This document shows positions 19,903 to 28,677 of a stretch of 64,000 nucleotides of DNA, piece after piece. A program made the position numbers and the translations under genes. The first letter of the stretch is position 1; every line of letters begins with the position of its first letter. The stretch is from Nitzschia sp. pyKryTriq1. Its lineage: Eukaryota > Bacillariophyta > Bacillariophyceae > Bacillariales > Bacillariaceae. The stretch lies in the NCBI GenBank assembly GCA_956465555.1, contig OY101116.1:4092001-4156000 (forward strand), in the 5' to 3' direction. Below the pieces are notes generated by a model, which was not told the DNA's origin, did no database searches, and saw nothing but the letters and a program-made list of their open reading frames with translations.

Positions 19903-21588
19903 TTAGTTTGTAACTTGGTTGTTTGCAAAAATGTTGTTAAATTCCTCAAGGTCAATGCCCCCGTCCTTGTCAACGTCCAAGGCATCGAACAGCACCTCGT
20001 AGTCTTCAAATTGTGCGTCGAGAGGAAGTCGTTTGTTGAGCAAATCGATTCCGACCTTTAATTCCCCACGATCGATCTTGCCGCTTCCATCCGTGTCCAA
20101 GAACTTGAAGATTGTCAACAGCATGTCCTTGTTTTCATACAGCGTTATAATCTGGGCGCTGCTCAGTTTGCTCGACATGTGATCGACCAAGGCCTTGGCC
20201 TCGCCAGCATCCTCACAAAACGATTGAACGTCGTCGCATAATGTTTGAACATCCACGTTATCATTCAACGTGGCATCTTCGTTCTCGCCTTCTTCGACCA
20301 CGGCTAGATTCTCATGAAAGAAATGGGCCGAAAGGCTCGTGACTTTGGTGCTCTTCGTTCTTGAGTTAGGAATAGCTCTGGCTCCTGCGTCTACTAGTGT
20401 CGTCGTGGCGTCAACGAGGATATCATTGCCCAGTTCCCATTCACATTCTCCAATGATTCCCATGACGTCTTCGTAGAGGGGACTTTCCTTACCCTCATGT
20501 ACGTTGACACTTCGAGCACACTTGTACATGTAGTTTCGGTAAACATCTTTGACGCCAGGTTCGATTAGCAAGGCTACGGCTCCGCGGTAGATGGTTGCCA
20601 AGTTTTGTTCGGCTGCCACCAACTTGCCCTTTTCGATGGTCTTTTTCTTGACGTAGGCGGTCAGACTTTCGTGTTGAGCTTGGATCTTGGCGGCTTCCTC
20701 TTCCAGTACCTTTTGCTCCTCGGCTACTTCTTTGACCAAGACGAGCAATCTTTCGTGATCTTTTTGAAGATCCCTGTTTTCTAGCTCCAAACTGACTAGT
20801 TCTTGCTCGGCGTCGAGTTGTTCCCATTGAAGTTGCTCCGCTTGTTCTACAACTTTTTGGTACTTTTGCGTCACTTCGGCTTGAATCTCCAGTTTGCGAG
20901 CCTCAAAGTCATGACGCATGCGGCAAAGTTCCTCGCTTTTATCCAGTTGTATTTTGAAACGTTGGGCACGGATTTGTTTGATCGCTTCCTCCATGACTTG
21001 GCAATTGTCCACTCCTCCGGTTGTTGGCATTGCCAGTTTGGCTTGTTGGACCGTCTCGTTATTTTCCATGACATTTTGGACCAATTGACGCCCTTGATCG
21101 ATTGCATCGAGCGATCTCAAAAGAGTGATGCTACTCGGAGGACGACTGTTGGCGGTACTGATGAGTCCCCGACGCTTTGAGCTCTTGTTGTTGTTGTCGC
21201 TTTGTTGTTGGGGCATGCCGGACGAGGACCATGTTGCGTTACCATGTTCTCTACTAGTAGTAGGTGCTGCTCGCCGACGGGATTGTTCCAGTACTTGTGC
21301 CGACTTTTGACGGCGCTCCCGAAGTCCACGGATGCGGCCCTCTCTTTGTTCTTGTTCCACCATCATTTCGTCCAGATCTCCCAAGCTGTTGACGCGACGG
21401 GGAGGAGGAGCAGACTGATGGTGTTTGCTGCTATCACGTCGTCCCCCGCTGGTGGACGAATGAGTAGAGGTAGCATTCAATAACTCTCCTGCGCTATTGC
21501 CACGTCGGGGAGGCCTCCTGCAACTGTTGTGAGCCTTCAAAGAATCTTCCACAAGCACTCGTCGAGAAGGTTTCTTTCTTCCTAACAT
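19903..21588 (-). CDS. EF-hand array copy C: short coiled-coil EF-hand protein
   Basis: 561 residues, the smallest intact member. The N-terminus (1-190) carries RRVNSLGDLD (about 64-73), the family RRxKSxGDL motif, and RERRQKSAQVLEQSRRR, closely like copies D and G. A coiled coil spans about 195-335. The block EPGVKDVYRNYMYKCARSV (about 345) and CEWELGNDIL follow. EF-hand loops DTDGSGKIDRGE (about 497) and DVDKDGGIDLEE (about 540) are complete. Its ATG lies only 21 bases after the stop of copy D and in the same frame, so it has almost no promoter of its own in that interval. It may be made from a D-C transcript, by internal initiation or by stop read-through. Confidence 0.85.
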   Translation of the reverse strand: MLGRKKPSRRVLVEDSLKAHNSCRRPPRRGNSAGELLNATSTHSSTSGGRRDSSKHHQSAPPPRRVNSLGDLDEMMVEQEQREGRIRGLRERRQKSAQVLEQSRRRAAPTTSREHGNATWSSSGMPQQQSDNNNKSSKRRGLISTANSRPPSSITLLRSLDAIDQGRQLVQNVMENNETVQQAKLAMPTTGGVDNCQVMEEAIKQIRAQRFKIQLDKSEELCRMRHDFEARKLEIQAEVTQKYQKVVEQAEQLQWEQLDAEQELVSLELENRDLQKDHERLLVLVKEVAEEQKVLEEEAAKIQAQHESLTAYVKKKTIEKGKLVAAEQNLATIYRGAVALLIEPGVKDVYRNYMYKCARSVNVHEGKESPLYEDVMGIIGECEWELGNDILVDATTTLVDAGARAIPNSRTKSTKVTSLSAHFFHENLAVVEEGENEDATLNDNVDVQTLCDDVQSFCEDAGEAKALVDHMSSKLSSAQIITLYENKDMLLTIFKFLDTDGSGKIDRGELKVGIDLLNKRLPLDAQFEDYEVLFDALDVDKDGGIDLEEFNNIFANNQVTN

Positions 21589-21609
21589 TATTTGTGCTTT
21601 TCGATTTGA

Positions 21610-24600
21610 CTACGCTATGCCATAGTTCATAGAAAACAAGCTATTGAACTCTTGCAGGTCGATACCTCCGTCCGCGTCTGCATCCAAGGTCTCGAACAAA
21701 ACATTGTGGTCCTGGAATTGTGCATCCAGCGGGAGTCTCCTATTCAGCAAATCGATTCCAAACTTTAATTCTTGACGGTCAATCTTCCCACTCCCGTCCG
21801 TATCAAGGAACTTGAAAATGCTCAAGAGCATGTCCTTGTTTTCGAATAATGTAGTGATCTGAATGTGGCTAAGTCTTGTCGATAGCTGCTGAACAACCAG
21901 TTCGTCATGACTGGTATCAGTAAGACCTTCCGTACAAAAAGATTCTTCTACGTTTTCAACCTTGACAGACCTCTCATGCAACGTGGTATCCTCATTTTCC
22001 CCTTCCTCGACGATCGATAGATGATCGCCGAAAGAGTGTTCGGGGAAATTCAATGATATAGGCTGGGAAACGATTCCGAGCTCTTCTTCTAAAGCGTCCA
22101 ACAAGATTTCTTCCGACAAATGAGCTTCGCAGTTCCGAATCGTCGCCTTGACCTCCTGATAGAGTGCGCTATCTTTACCCTCGAACAGGTGGACGCTTCG
22201 GCCACACTTGTACATGTATTTACGGCACACTTCCTTGACGCCAGGTTCGACCTGTAGAGTGATTGCCCCATTGTAGATCGTGCCGAGGCTTTGCTCCATG
22301 GCAGCTAGCCTTGAATTTTCAGCCGAGATTTTTCGAATAAGAACAGTCGAAGACTGCTGAAGAGATTTAAGTTTTTCACCATGCAGCTCCAGCCTTTTGT
22401 TTTCTTCGGAAAGTTCCTCGATCATACCACTTAGTTTTTTGTGTTCTGTCGTCACGTCTTTGTTTTCATTTTGCAGGTCGATGATTTCTTTGTAAACACT
22501 TCGAAGTTGATCCGAAAGACGCTTCTGGGTTTCTTCCTCGTACTTCTTGGTCATTTCCTCTTTTATCTTTCTCTTCTTCTCTTCGTAGTGTTGACGCAGG
22601 TTGGCCAGGTCGTCGCCCTTACTAAACACGGCAAGCCGGCGATGGATACGTAGGATGGCCTCCTTCATGATCTGGCAGTTGCTCTCCACTTCGTCGACGG
22701 CAACAGGACCCTCCTTCTTCTTTAGGAGGAACTCCATCTTGACTTGCTGGGCTTCTTCACTTTCCATTGCCTGTTTCACAATCCGGCGTCCCTGCTCAAT
22801 CTCTTGGACAGATCGACGAATAGGGTGGGATAATACCGTCAGGACTCTGGGTGGACTAGCAGTAGAGCTTCGCTTTGCGGATTGGTGTCCTCCTAATCCT
22901 CCTCGGTTCTTTCTCGTAGTATTTGTGCCGTTAGCAGGATCAGTGGTGGTGGTCGCTACTTCTGGTACCCACCATTGTTCGTTTTGGAGGGTACCACTAC
23001 TACTACTACTACTCGTAGTAGCAGCACCAAGGTTTGGCGATCCCAACCCACGGCGGCGGGAATCTTCCAACACTTGAAGTGACTTTTGGCGTCGCTCTCG
23101 CAAGTTCTTGATCCTCCTCGTACTAGTAGTAGAAATACCTCGCTCTTGATGTTCATCCTCGTCGTCGTCGTCGTCCTCTTTCAAATCACCCGTGCTTTTC
23201 ACACGCCGCGCCGGAGCAGCAGCATTTGCGGGTACTGCCACTATTACAAGTGGTGTTTCTTCATCTTGGATACTATTAGCCTCCTCCTCATCTTCTTCTT
23301 CTTTCCTGCTCTTCAAACTGCGCAAACTAGTCGACTTTGTCAGCATGCCCATCATGTGCGGTCGACGGAACTGATTGGGATGAAAGGGCAACGTCGGTAC
23401 TAGTAGCGTCGTCGTCAAACGCTTCCAACTACTACTAGTACTACTACTACCGCTTTGTTGGATTGGTGGCACATCAGCAGCAGCAGCAGTAGCAGTAGTA
23501 GTAGGAAAGTCGGGAGAAGAAGAAGAACTTGCAGAATTGTCCAATAGCGATGGCGCGGATCGACTCCTCTGCTTGTTGCTGGTTTTACGAGTGCTTGTCA
23601 AGGAGGCATGACGTCGGTTCTTGGAGCCCGCCATGGATGATCGAGAGGAAGGAAACGAGTCTTGGTAGTAGTCATTGTAATAGTGATGTCCCTTGCCATA
23701 CTCTTCCTCAGCATTCTCATTCTCATCCTCATCCATCTTCTTCTTCTTCTTGGTGGATCGACTCTTACTAAGTAATCGGCGTTCCAGTCGTTGGTCAATA
23801 TCTTCTCCCTTTTGGTGTTCTTTGTGGCGACGATGGACCGGTGGTGAGAATACTTCCGACGGCGGGGCAGGGGCGGCGTATCTGCTGTAGTTCGAGGAGC
23901 AGCATCCTTCACTGTTGTGGAAAGACGAGGAAGAGAGACTGGTTCGTTCTCGTCGAATCGCCAGTGGAGATTGTGTGTATACTTTATCAACCTTGGAGTT
24001 CAAACAGCGATCACTCTTGTTGCGAAAAAAAGAAGAGGAAGAAGAAGAAGCGTAGCTCGTTTTAGAGGCTGCCTTCTCGATTCGTTCTGCAATAATAATA
24101 TGGTTGTTCTTATTCAGAACACTCGTCTTGTTGGTAGTAGAGGCTGCCTTCTGGATTCGTTCCGCAATAATAGTGGGCATTTTTTTTCCGGTTCGTTCTG
24201 CCGCCAGAAGATTATTGAGACTGTTGTTGTTGTTGTTGTTGCTCTTCTTCTTGTTGTTGCTGCTGCTGCTGCTCTTTCCATGACACTCCTGCTGCTTATT
24301 TTGTTTTTGTTGACCTTGATAGAATAAGTGACTCTTAGTTCGTGTGCTTGGTCGTGATCCCTTCCCGTTACTTCGTTTCAAGTCCAAAGAGCTGTCACTT
24401 TTGTGCATCAGGGAAGTGGAGCAGCGGATGCTGATGGTGCTTCTGCTGCTGCTGCTGCTGGTGGACTTTTTCTTCTCGTTGCGTTCCGACACCAGAAGAT
24501 TATTGAGACTTTGACTTTTATAAAGACTCTTTCGATTATTTCGTGGTGGTGATGGTGATGGTGATGGATCCACGTCATCATCAAAGAGGTTGTAACTCAA

Positions 24601-25050
24601 GCAACTATCGCTGGCATTCTTGTGAAAGGTGGATGTCGACGAAGAAAAGGAATGCCAGAAACCGGCGCTGTGGTCCTCCTCCTCCTCGGAGGAGGACGCA
24701 CGAAAGATGTTCGTCAAGCTCCGACTTCTGCTGCTACTGCGTTCATGTTTGCGCATTACTCCTACTAGATGACGACGTCGATGCTGCCCGGCATCATCGG
24801 CACAATAACTCGTCAACAAATTTTCTTCTTTGTGTCGTTGTTGTTGTTCCTCGATATCCAACGAGTGGAGTGTGCTGCTGCTACTTGTAGTAACATTGGT
24901 GAGGCCACTATCATGATTGCCACGTACTGCATCATTCTTGTTCCGGAGAGAAGACCCGAGTATGCCTGCTCCTCCTCCTCCTCCTCGCCGTCGTGGGGAT
25001 TTGCTGGTCCTATTGCTGTTGGTGCTTTTGGCTTGGAAGAGAAAGTTCAT
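21610..25050 (-). CDS. EF-hand array copy D: long Ser-rich coiled-coil EF-hand protein
   Basis: 1146 residues in one exon. The N-terminal 780 residues are Ser/Arg/Asn-rich with KSD-type motifs (HKSDSSLDLK, NKSDRCLNSK), two SLNNLL(V/A)xER motifs, GEDIDQRLERRLLSKSRS (about 418) and RRVKSTGDLKEDDDDD (about 613). A coiled coil covers about 800-930. The family block EPGVKEVCRKYMYKCGRSV is at about 933, with CEAHLSEEILLDAL after it. EF loops DTDGSGKIDRQE (about 1083) and DADADGGIDLQE (about 1125) are complete. The stop is a single TAG followed, in frame, by seven sense codons and the ATG of copy C. A 5' flank element shared with G and H lies about 100-150 bases upstream of its ATG. Confidence 0.87.
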   Translation of the reverse strand: MNFLFQAKSTNSNRTSKSPRRRGGGGGAGILGSSLRNKNDAVRGNHDSGLTNVTTSSSSTLHSLDIEEQQQRHKEENLLTSYCADDAGQHRRRHLVGVMRKHERSSSRSRSLTNIFRASSSEEEEDHSAGFWHSFSSSTSTFHKNASDSCLSYNLFDDDVDPSPSPSPPRNNRKSLYKSQSLNNLLVSERNEKKKSTSSSSSRSTISIRCSTSLMHKSDSSLDLKRSNGKGSRPSTRTKSHLFYQGQQKQNKQQECHGKSSSSSNNKKKSNNNNNNSLNNLLAAERTGKKMPTIIAERIQKAASTTNKTSVLNKNNHIIIAERIEKAASKTSYASSSSSSFFRNKSDRCLNSKVDKVYTQSPLAIRRERTSLSSSSFHNSEGCCSSNYSRYAAPAPPSEVFSPPVHRRHKEHQKGEDIDQRLERRLLSKSRSTKKKKKMDEDENENAEEEYGKGHHYYNDYYQDSFPSSRSSMAGSKNRRHASLTSTRKTSNKQRSRSAPSLLDNSASSSSSPDFPTTTATAAAADVPPIQQSGSSSTSSSWKRLTTTLLVPTLPFHPNQFRRPHMMGMLTKSTSLRSLKSRKEEEDEEEANSIQDEETPLVIVAVPANAAAPARRVKSTGDLKEDDDDDEDEHQERGISTTSTRRIKNLRERRQKSLQVLEDSRRRGLGSPNLGAATTSSSSSSGTLQNEQWWVPEVATTTTDPANGTNTTRKNRGGLGGHQSAKRSSTASPPRVLTVLSHPIRRSVQEIEQGRRIVKQAMESEEAQQVKMEFLLKKKEGPVAVDEVESNCQIMKEAILRIHRRLAVFSKGDDLANLRQHYEEKKRKIKEEMTKKYEEETQKRLSDQLRSVYKEIIDLQNENKDVTTEHKKLSGMIEELSEENKRLELHGEKLKSLQQSSTVLIRKISAENSRLAAMEQSLGTIYNGAITLQVEPGVKEVCRKYMYKCGRSVHLFEGKDSALYQEVKATIRNCEAHLSEEILLDALEEELGIVSQPISLNFPEHSFGDHLSIVEEGENEDTTLHERSVKVENVEESFCTEGLTDTSHDELVVQQLSTRLSHIQITTLFENKDMLLSIFKFLDTDGSGKIDRQELKFGIDLLNRRLPLDAQFQDHNVLFETLDADADGGIDLQEFNSLFSMNYGIA

Positions 25051-26149
25051 GGTTCATGCGGTATTTAAAAATAATAATAGTGATTTTAGATGTTATTATA
25101 CACGTGTTTGGATTACAAAAACGAAAGTTCGTATCATGTAGTACGACATCAGCTAGCCATAGATGTTGGCAAAATCGGGACAATTCCTCCCGTTACATTT
25201 AAGGTTGCGAATCATCAGCATCTATCCAAACGGTCATTTCGGAGAATCTAACCAGCTGTCCGTTTGTCTGTTGAAATGATGTTGTGGTGGGCGTGAGCGC
25301 TGCTATGTACTGTACCGGTACGGAATATGCGTAAACATGAGAAAATTGTGCGCGTAATTGCGCGCAAAACCGGGCGCCCGGAAAACATTACTTCGTACGT
25401 ACCGGTCGTAGACGACTCGCTACCGGAACAAGTAGTACAAGCGGGGTAAATAAGTCTATTTTTATAACGCTGTCGCGCCACGCTAAGCGATGGTTGACCC
25501 GCGGTCCGGGCTCCCGAAGGAGCGAGGTGCCTTATCGTTATTTACCCGCAGTTTTTGTTTGTTCTTTTGTTTTTGTTTTTTTGTTTGTTTGTTTGGATTC
25601 ATTATTCGTTGTTTCTGGATGTTTGGGGGTTATTTGAGGTTTCTGGGTGTTCGGTGGGGGCAAGCCCCCTTAAATTTACGAGAGTTTTATACTGTAGTAC
25701 ATATTCGATCTTTCATCTTACCGTACTTCAGACAGACTTATTTAGTCCTCTTAGTCAGCTAGGTTCTACTGCAGTACAAGAGTGATGGGGGGACGGAGTC
25801 CTCGTACTACTAGGCTAGTAGTAGAGGCACAAAACACAACTCAAGATACTACACCTCTGTGTATTCCGTTACAAATTGTACCGTTTCGTTCCACCATTAC
25901 CTTCACAATCAATTTAAGATCAATCATTCATAGATGCTTTCCACCAACTTCTGACGACACCGTCTTTCAAGTTCATACCAAAAACTGGTAGACATGGTGT
26001 GACGATGAGCAGACAAGCGCCGCTCGCGGAACTACAGTACTGTTAAAAGCTAGTACAATACGACGATACAGATCCATACGTGTACAGTGCTAGAAGTTAA
26101 AACTACATGCTAACGTGTGTGCTTAGTACTGGTGTACCGATCAGACAAC
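25051..26149. other. Intergenic region upstream of array copy D
   Basis: The first 200 bases hold the conserved 5' element of copy D. About 25490-25700 is GC-rich with a 6-bp perfect hairpin (GGGGGCAAGCCCCC, about 25657-25670). No gene was recognised. 26007-26035 matches 27 of 29 bases of the 3' flank of copy G (31084-31112). Confidence 0.5.
25150..25202 (-). promoter_or_regulatory. Shared 5' flank element of array copy D
   Basis: On the plus strand it reads GCCATAGATGTTGGCAAAAT then CGGGACAATTCCTCCCGTTA. Similar sequence lies 120-190 bases upstream of copy G (33868-33940) and, in more diverged form, upstream of copy H (38399-38460). Either a kept promoter element or leftover duplication homology. 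Confidence 0.45.
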
Positions 26150-26390
26150 ACTTTCTTGCCATAGTTCATATTAAAAAACAAGGTACTGAAGTCCTCCTTC
26201 ATCTTCTAAAGCCTCCACCAAGAAAAATTCCGACAATTGAGCCTTGCAGCTCACGATTGCCTGCAGGAAAGATATTAGTTTTTGACCTTGCAGCTCCAGC
26301 CTTTTGTGTTCTTCGGAACGTTCATCGATCATTCCACTTATCTGCTCATGCTCTTTCTTGAGGTCCATATTAGAAAACAATATGAGCCTC
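26150..26390 (-). pseudogene. EF-hand array copy E: relic of coiled-coil region
   Basis: A short open stretch reads DLKKEHEQISGMIDERSEEH then KRLELQGQKL, matching the coiled coil of copies D and H (KDLEKEHEQISGMIEELSKE in H). It continues CKAQLSEFFLVEALEDE, matching CEAHLSEEILLDALEEE of copy D. The block EPGVK between these two parts is gone, and the EF-hands are reduced to a trace of the last residues (FNMNYG) near 26150-26175, in another frame. It has no start and no N-terminus, so it is a deletion relic. Confidence 0.75.
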
Positions 26391-26982
26391 GGATTCGATC
26401 TCTCTGCTGGATCTGTTGTGCTGGATTTTGAAAACGTTATTTGTATATCACAGTAAATGGTATTTTTAGCTTATCAAGTGTTGCTTCGTCTGTAAAAGAG
26501 TAAGCTTATCAAGACTCTTGTCTTTTTCTCCTCGGCTCCATAGGAAAGTGGCTATTATTTTTATTTCAATTAGGCTACATCATGTTTACGAATTCTATGG
26601 AGGAGGGCCTTTATTATTATAAGGATTGAAATAGGCTTTACTCTACTAGAGTAAAGTAGAGGGACTAGTGTACTCGTACGGGCACAATAGTTGACGGATA
26701 AGTCGTCCGTCGGTCGTTGAACGTCCCAGACGGACGCTGTCGAACAATAACGTCCTTGCTTCGTACCGGTTCGTAATAGGCAAAGCCTTTGGAACCACCC
26801 ATCACGACCGCGAACCGCCGCCACGCGTTGCAATAGATTATTTTTGTTTGTGTTTCTTTTTTTCTTTCGTCCCCGCGCGCTGATATAAAGTATATAATCA
26901 TTCATTTTCATTCATATACTAACTGTATATTCATCCCATCCCTCACATCTCTCTTATCTACTACTTCTGAGTATTTTACACA
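26391..26982. other. Intergenic region upstream of the Hsp70-like gene
   Basis: Contains a short direct repeat of AGCTTATCAAG (about 26469 and 26501). The 250 bases before 26983 are the probable promoter and leader. No gene was recognised. Confidence 0.5.
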
Positions 26983-28521
26983 ATGCCGCCGCCGCCGCCG
27001 ACTCCAAGTAGTACTTACTCTTATTCTTCCACTACTATTGCGGTGGGTATTGATTTGGGCAGTGCCAATGCTCGGATTGCCACGTACGATACGAATTTGA
27101 ATCATCCCGTGGTGTGTGCCAATCATGATGGACATCGGGAAACCAAAGTGTTGTGGTCCGCCGCCGCCGCCGACAGCAACAACAACAACAACAATAATGA
27201 CGTAGAGCAGCAACAGCAGCCGGAACTTGCCAAGCCCGTGACCACTATTGAACACTTGCGAGGATTCTATCAAGACAAACTCTTGGCCTTGGCAACGAGT
27301 TCGGCGCATACCAAAGACTTGCATGTCGTCGTGAGTGTATCCAATGATCCGACTCATCGATACCATTATCAGGACAAGGAGTGGTTGCCGACCCTTCGGT
27401 CGCTGGGATGTTCGGTCATTACCGAAGCGGCAGCCGTCTGTTTGGCGTATCAAGTCGATCCGAAAGAACATTCCCGAGTCTTGGTGTTGGATGGAGGCGC
27501 CAGTTCGTTGAAGGGGACGATTCTTGTTGCAGTCGCCCCATCATCATCATCATCATCATCATGCTCAGGAGGTGGTGGTGGTGGTTTGTGGAGACAGGAA
27601 CATTTTGCCAAATTGGATACCGTCAATGGACCATCCTTGGTCGAACCGTTGGCCCAAGCGGTAGCCCAACAATTTGAACAAAAGTGTCGTTTGCCACGGG
27701 GGGAAGTCTGGCAAAGTAAAAAGGCCAGGGCCAAACTCTTGAAGGCGTGTGAGGAGTCGTTGAGTAGTTTTCAACGTCTCCAAAATGTCGCCATTCATGT
27801 CGATGGACTGTACGAAGGTATGGATTGCAATGTGACGATTAGCAAACCCAAGTGGGAACATTTGTCGTCGGCATTGGCCAATCAAGTCAAGGCCTTTTGC
27901 AAGGAAGAATTGTTGCATTTGCCCCAAGGAATTGATACCGTGTTGGTGGCAGGAAATATGCACGATTGGATGATGCCGATTGTCAAGAGTACGGTCGGAG
28001 TGGAAAAACTCCATCCCGCCACGGGAACGTTGGATCCCTCGGAAGCCATTGCCATGGGATGTACGTTGCAATCGTATTGGAATTTGCAACGTCAACTCCA
28101 ACTCCAGCAACAACAGCAGCAGCAACAACAACTTCAGGAAGACGATGATGATGGTGCTGCTGCTATTGCTAGTAGTATCTACACTTCGCACGTTCTCGAT
28201 GTGCCATGTTCTCCCGTCTCGATTGGTATTCAACAAGGAGATGGTACTGATAATAATAATGGTGACAATACCATTATTTGGATCGCTCAAGGAACTCCTC
28301 TTCCTTGTCAAGTCACTCATCAAGTCCAAACAGATGCTTTGGAATTGCTACAATTCTTGCATCCTACTCCGACTACTACGACTACCACCACTACTGGCAG
28401 GCCCCTGGCCAAGCTGGAAGAATTGGATGCCACGGCTCCGACCAAGATTCATTTGCAACTCTCGGCTCTGGGACGACTACGAATACAAGTCAATGATGGG
28501 GAATCGATTGTGATTGGATAA
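26983..28521 (+). CDS. Atypical Hsp70, HSPA14/Ssz1-like
   Basis: 512 residues, close to HSPA14 (about 509) and Ssz1 (about 538) and shorter than canonical Hsp70 (about 640). The ATPase-type motifs are recognisable but altered. Phosphate 1 is VGIDLGSANARIATY; connect 1 is EAAAVCLAYQ; phosphate 2 is VLDGGASSLKGT instead of DLGGGTFD; the adenosine motif is VLVAGNMHDWMM instead of GGSSRIP. The string HVDGLYEGMDCNVTISKPKW (about 278-297) is the family ExLxEGxDF element. The C-terminal 120 residues form a short beta domain typical of Ssz1/HSPA14, with no lid. These proteins pair with zuotin-type J-proteins at the ribosome to help nascent chains. Gln and Asp runs interrupt residues 370-395. It lies on the opposite strand inside the EF-hand array, convergent with copy F. 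Confidence 0.78.
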   Translation: MPPPPPTPSSTYSYSSTTIAVGIDLGSANARIATYDTNLNHPVVCANHDGHRETKVLWSAAAADSNNNNNNNDVEQQQQPELAKPVTTIEHLRGFYQDKLLALATSSAHTKDLHVVVSVSNDPTHRYHYQDKEWLPTLRSLGCSVITEAAAVCLAYQVDPKEHSRVLVLDGGASSLKGTILVAVAPSSSSSSSCSGGGGGGLWRQEHFAKLDTVNGPSLVEPLAQAVAQQFEQKCRLPRGEVWQSKKARAKLLKACEESLSSFQRLQNVAIHVDGLYEGMDCNVTISKPKWEHLSSALANQVKAFCKEELLHLPQGIDTVLVAGNMHDWMMPIVKSTVGVEKLHPATGTLDPSEAIAMGCTLQSYWNLQRQLQLQQQQQQQQQLQEDDDDGAAAIASSIYTSHVLDVPCSPVSIGIQQGDGTDNNNGDNTIIWIAQGTPLPCQVTHQVQTDALELLQFLHPTPTTTTTTTTGRPLAKLEELDATAPTKIHLQLSALGRLRIQVNDGESIVIG

Positions 28522-28677
28522 ATAATATTGGATAATCTTTTAACAATAATAATAATAATAATATGGACTGCATCATGTAGGATGTATGGCGTGTGGATTG
28601 GATTGGAATGGAGATGAGTGAGTCAAAGACGACGCGACGATGCTTCCTTTCCCCCATCTTTACCCATCTATAAAACC

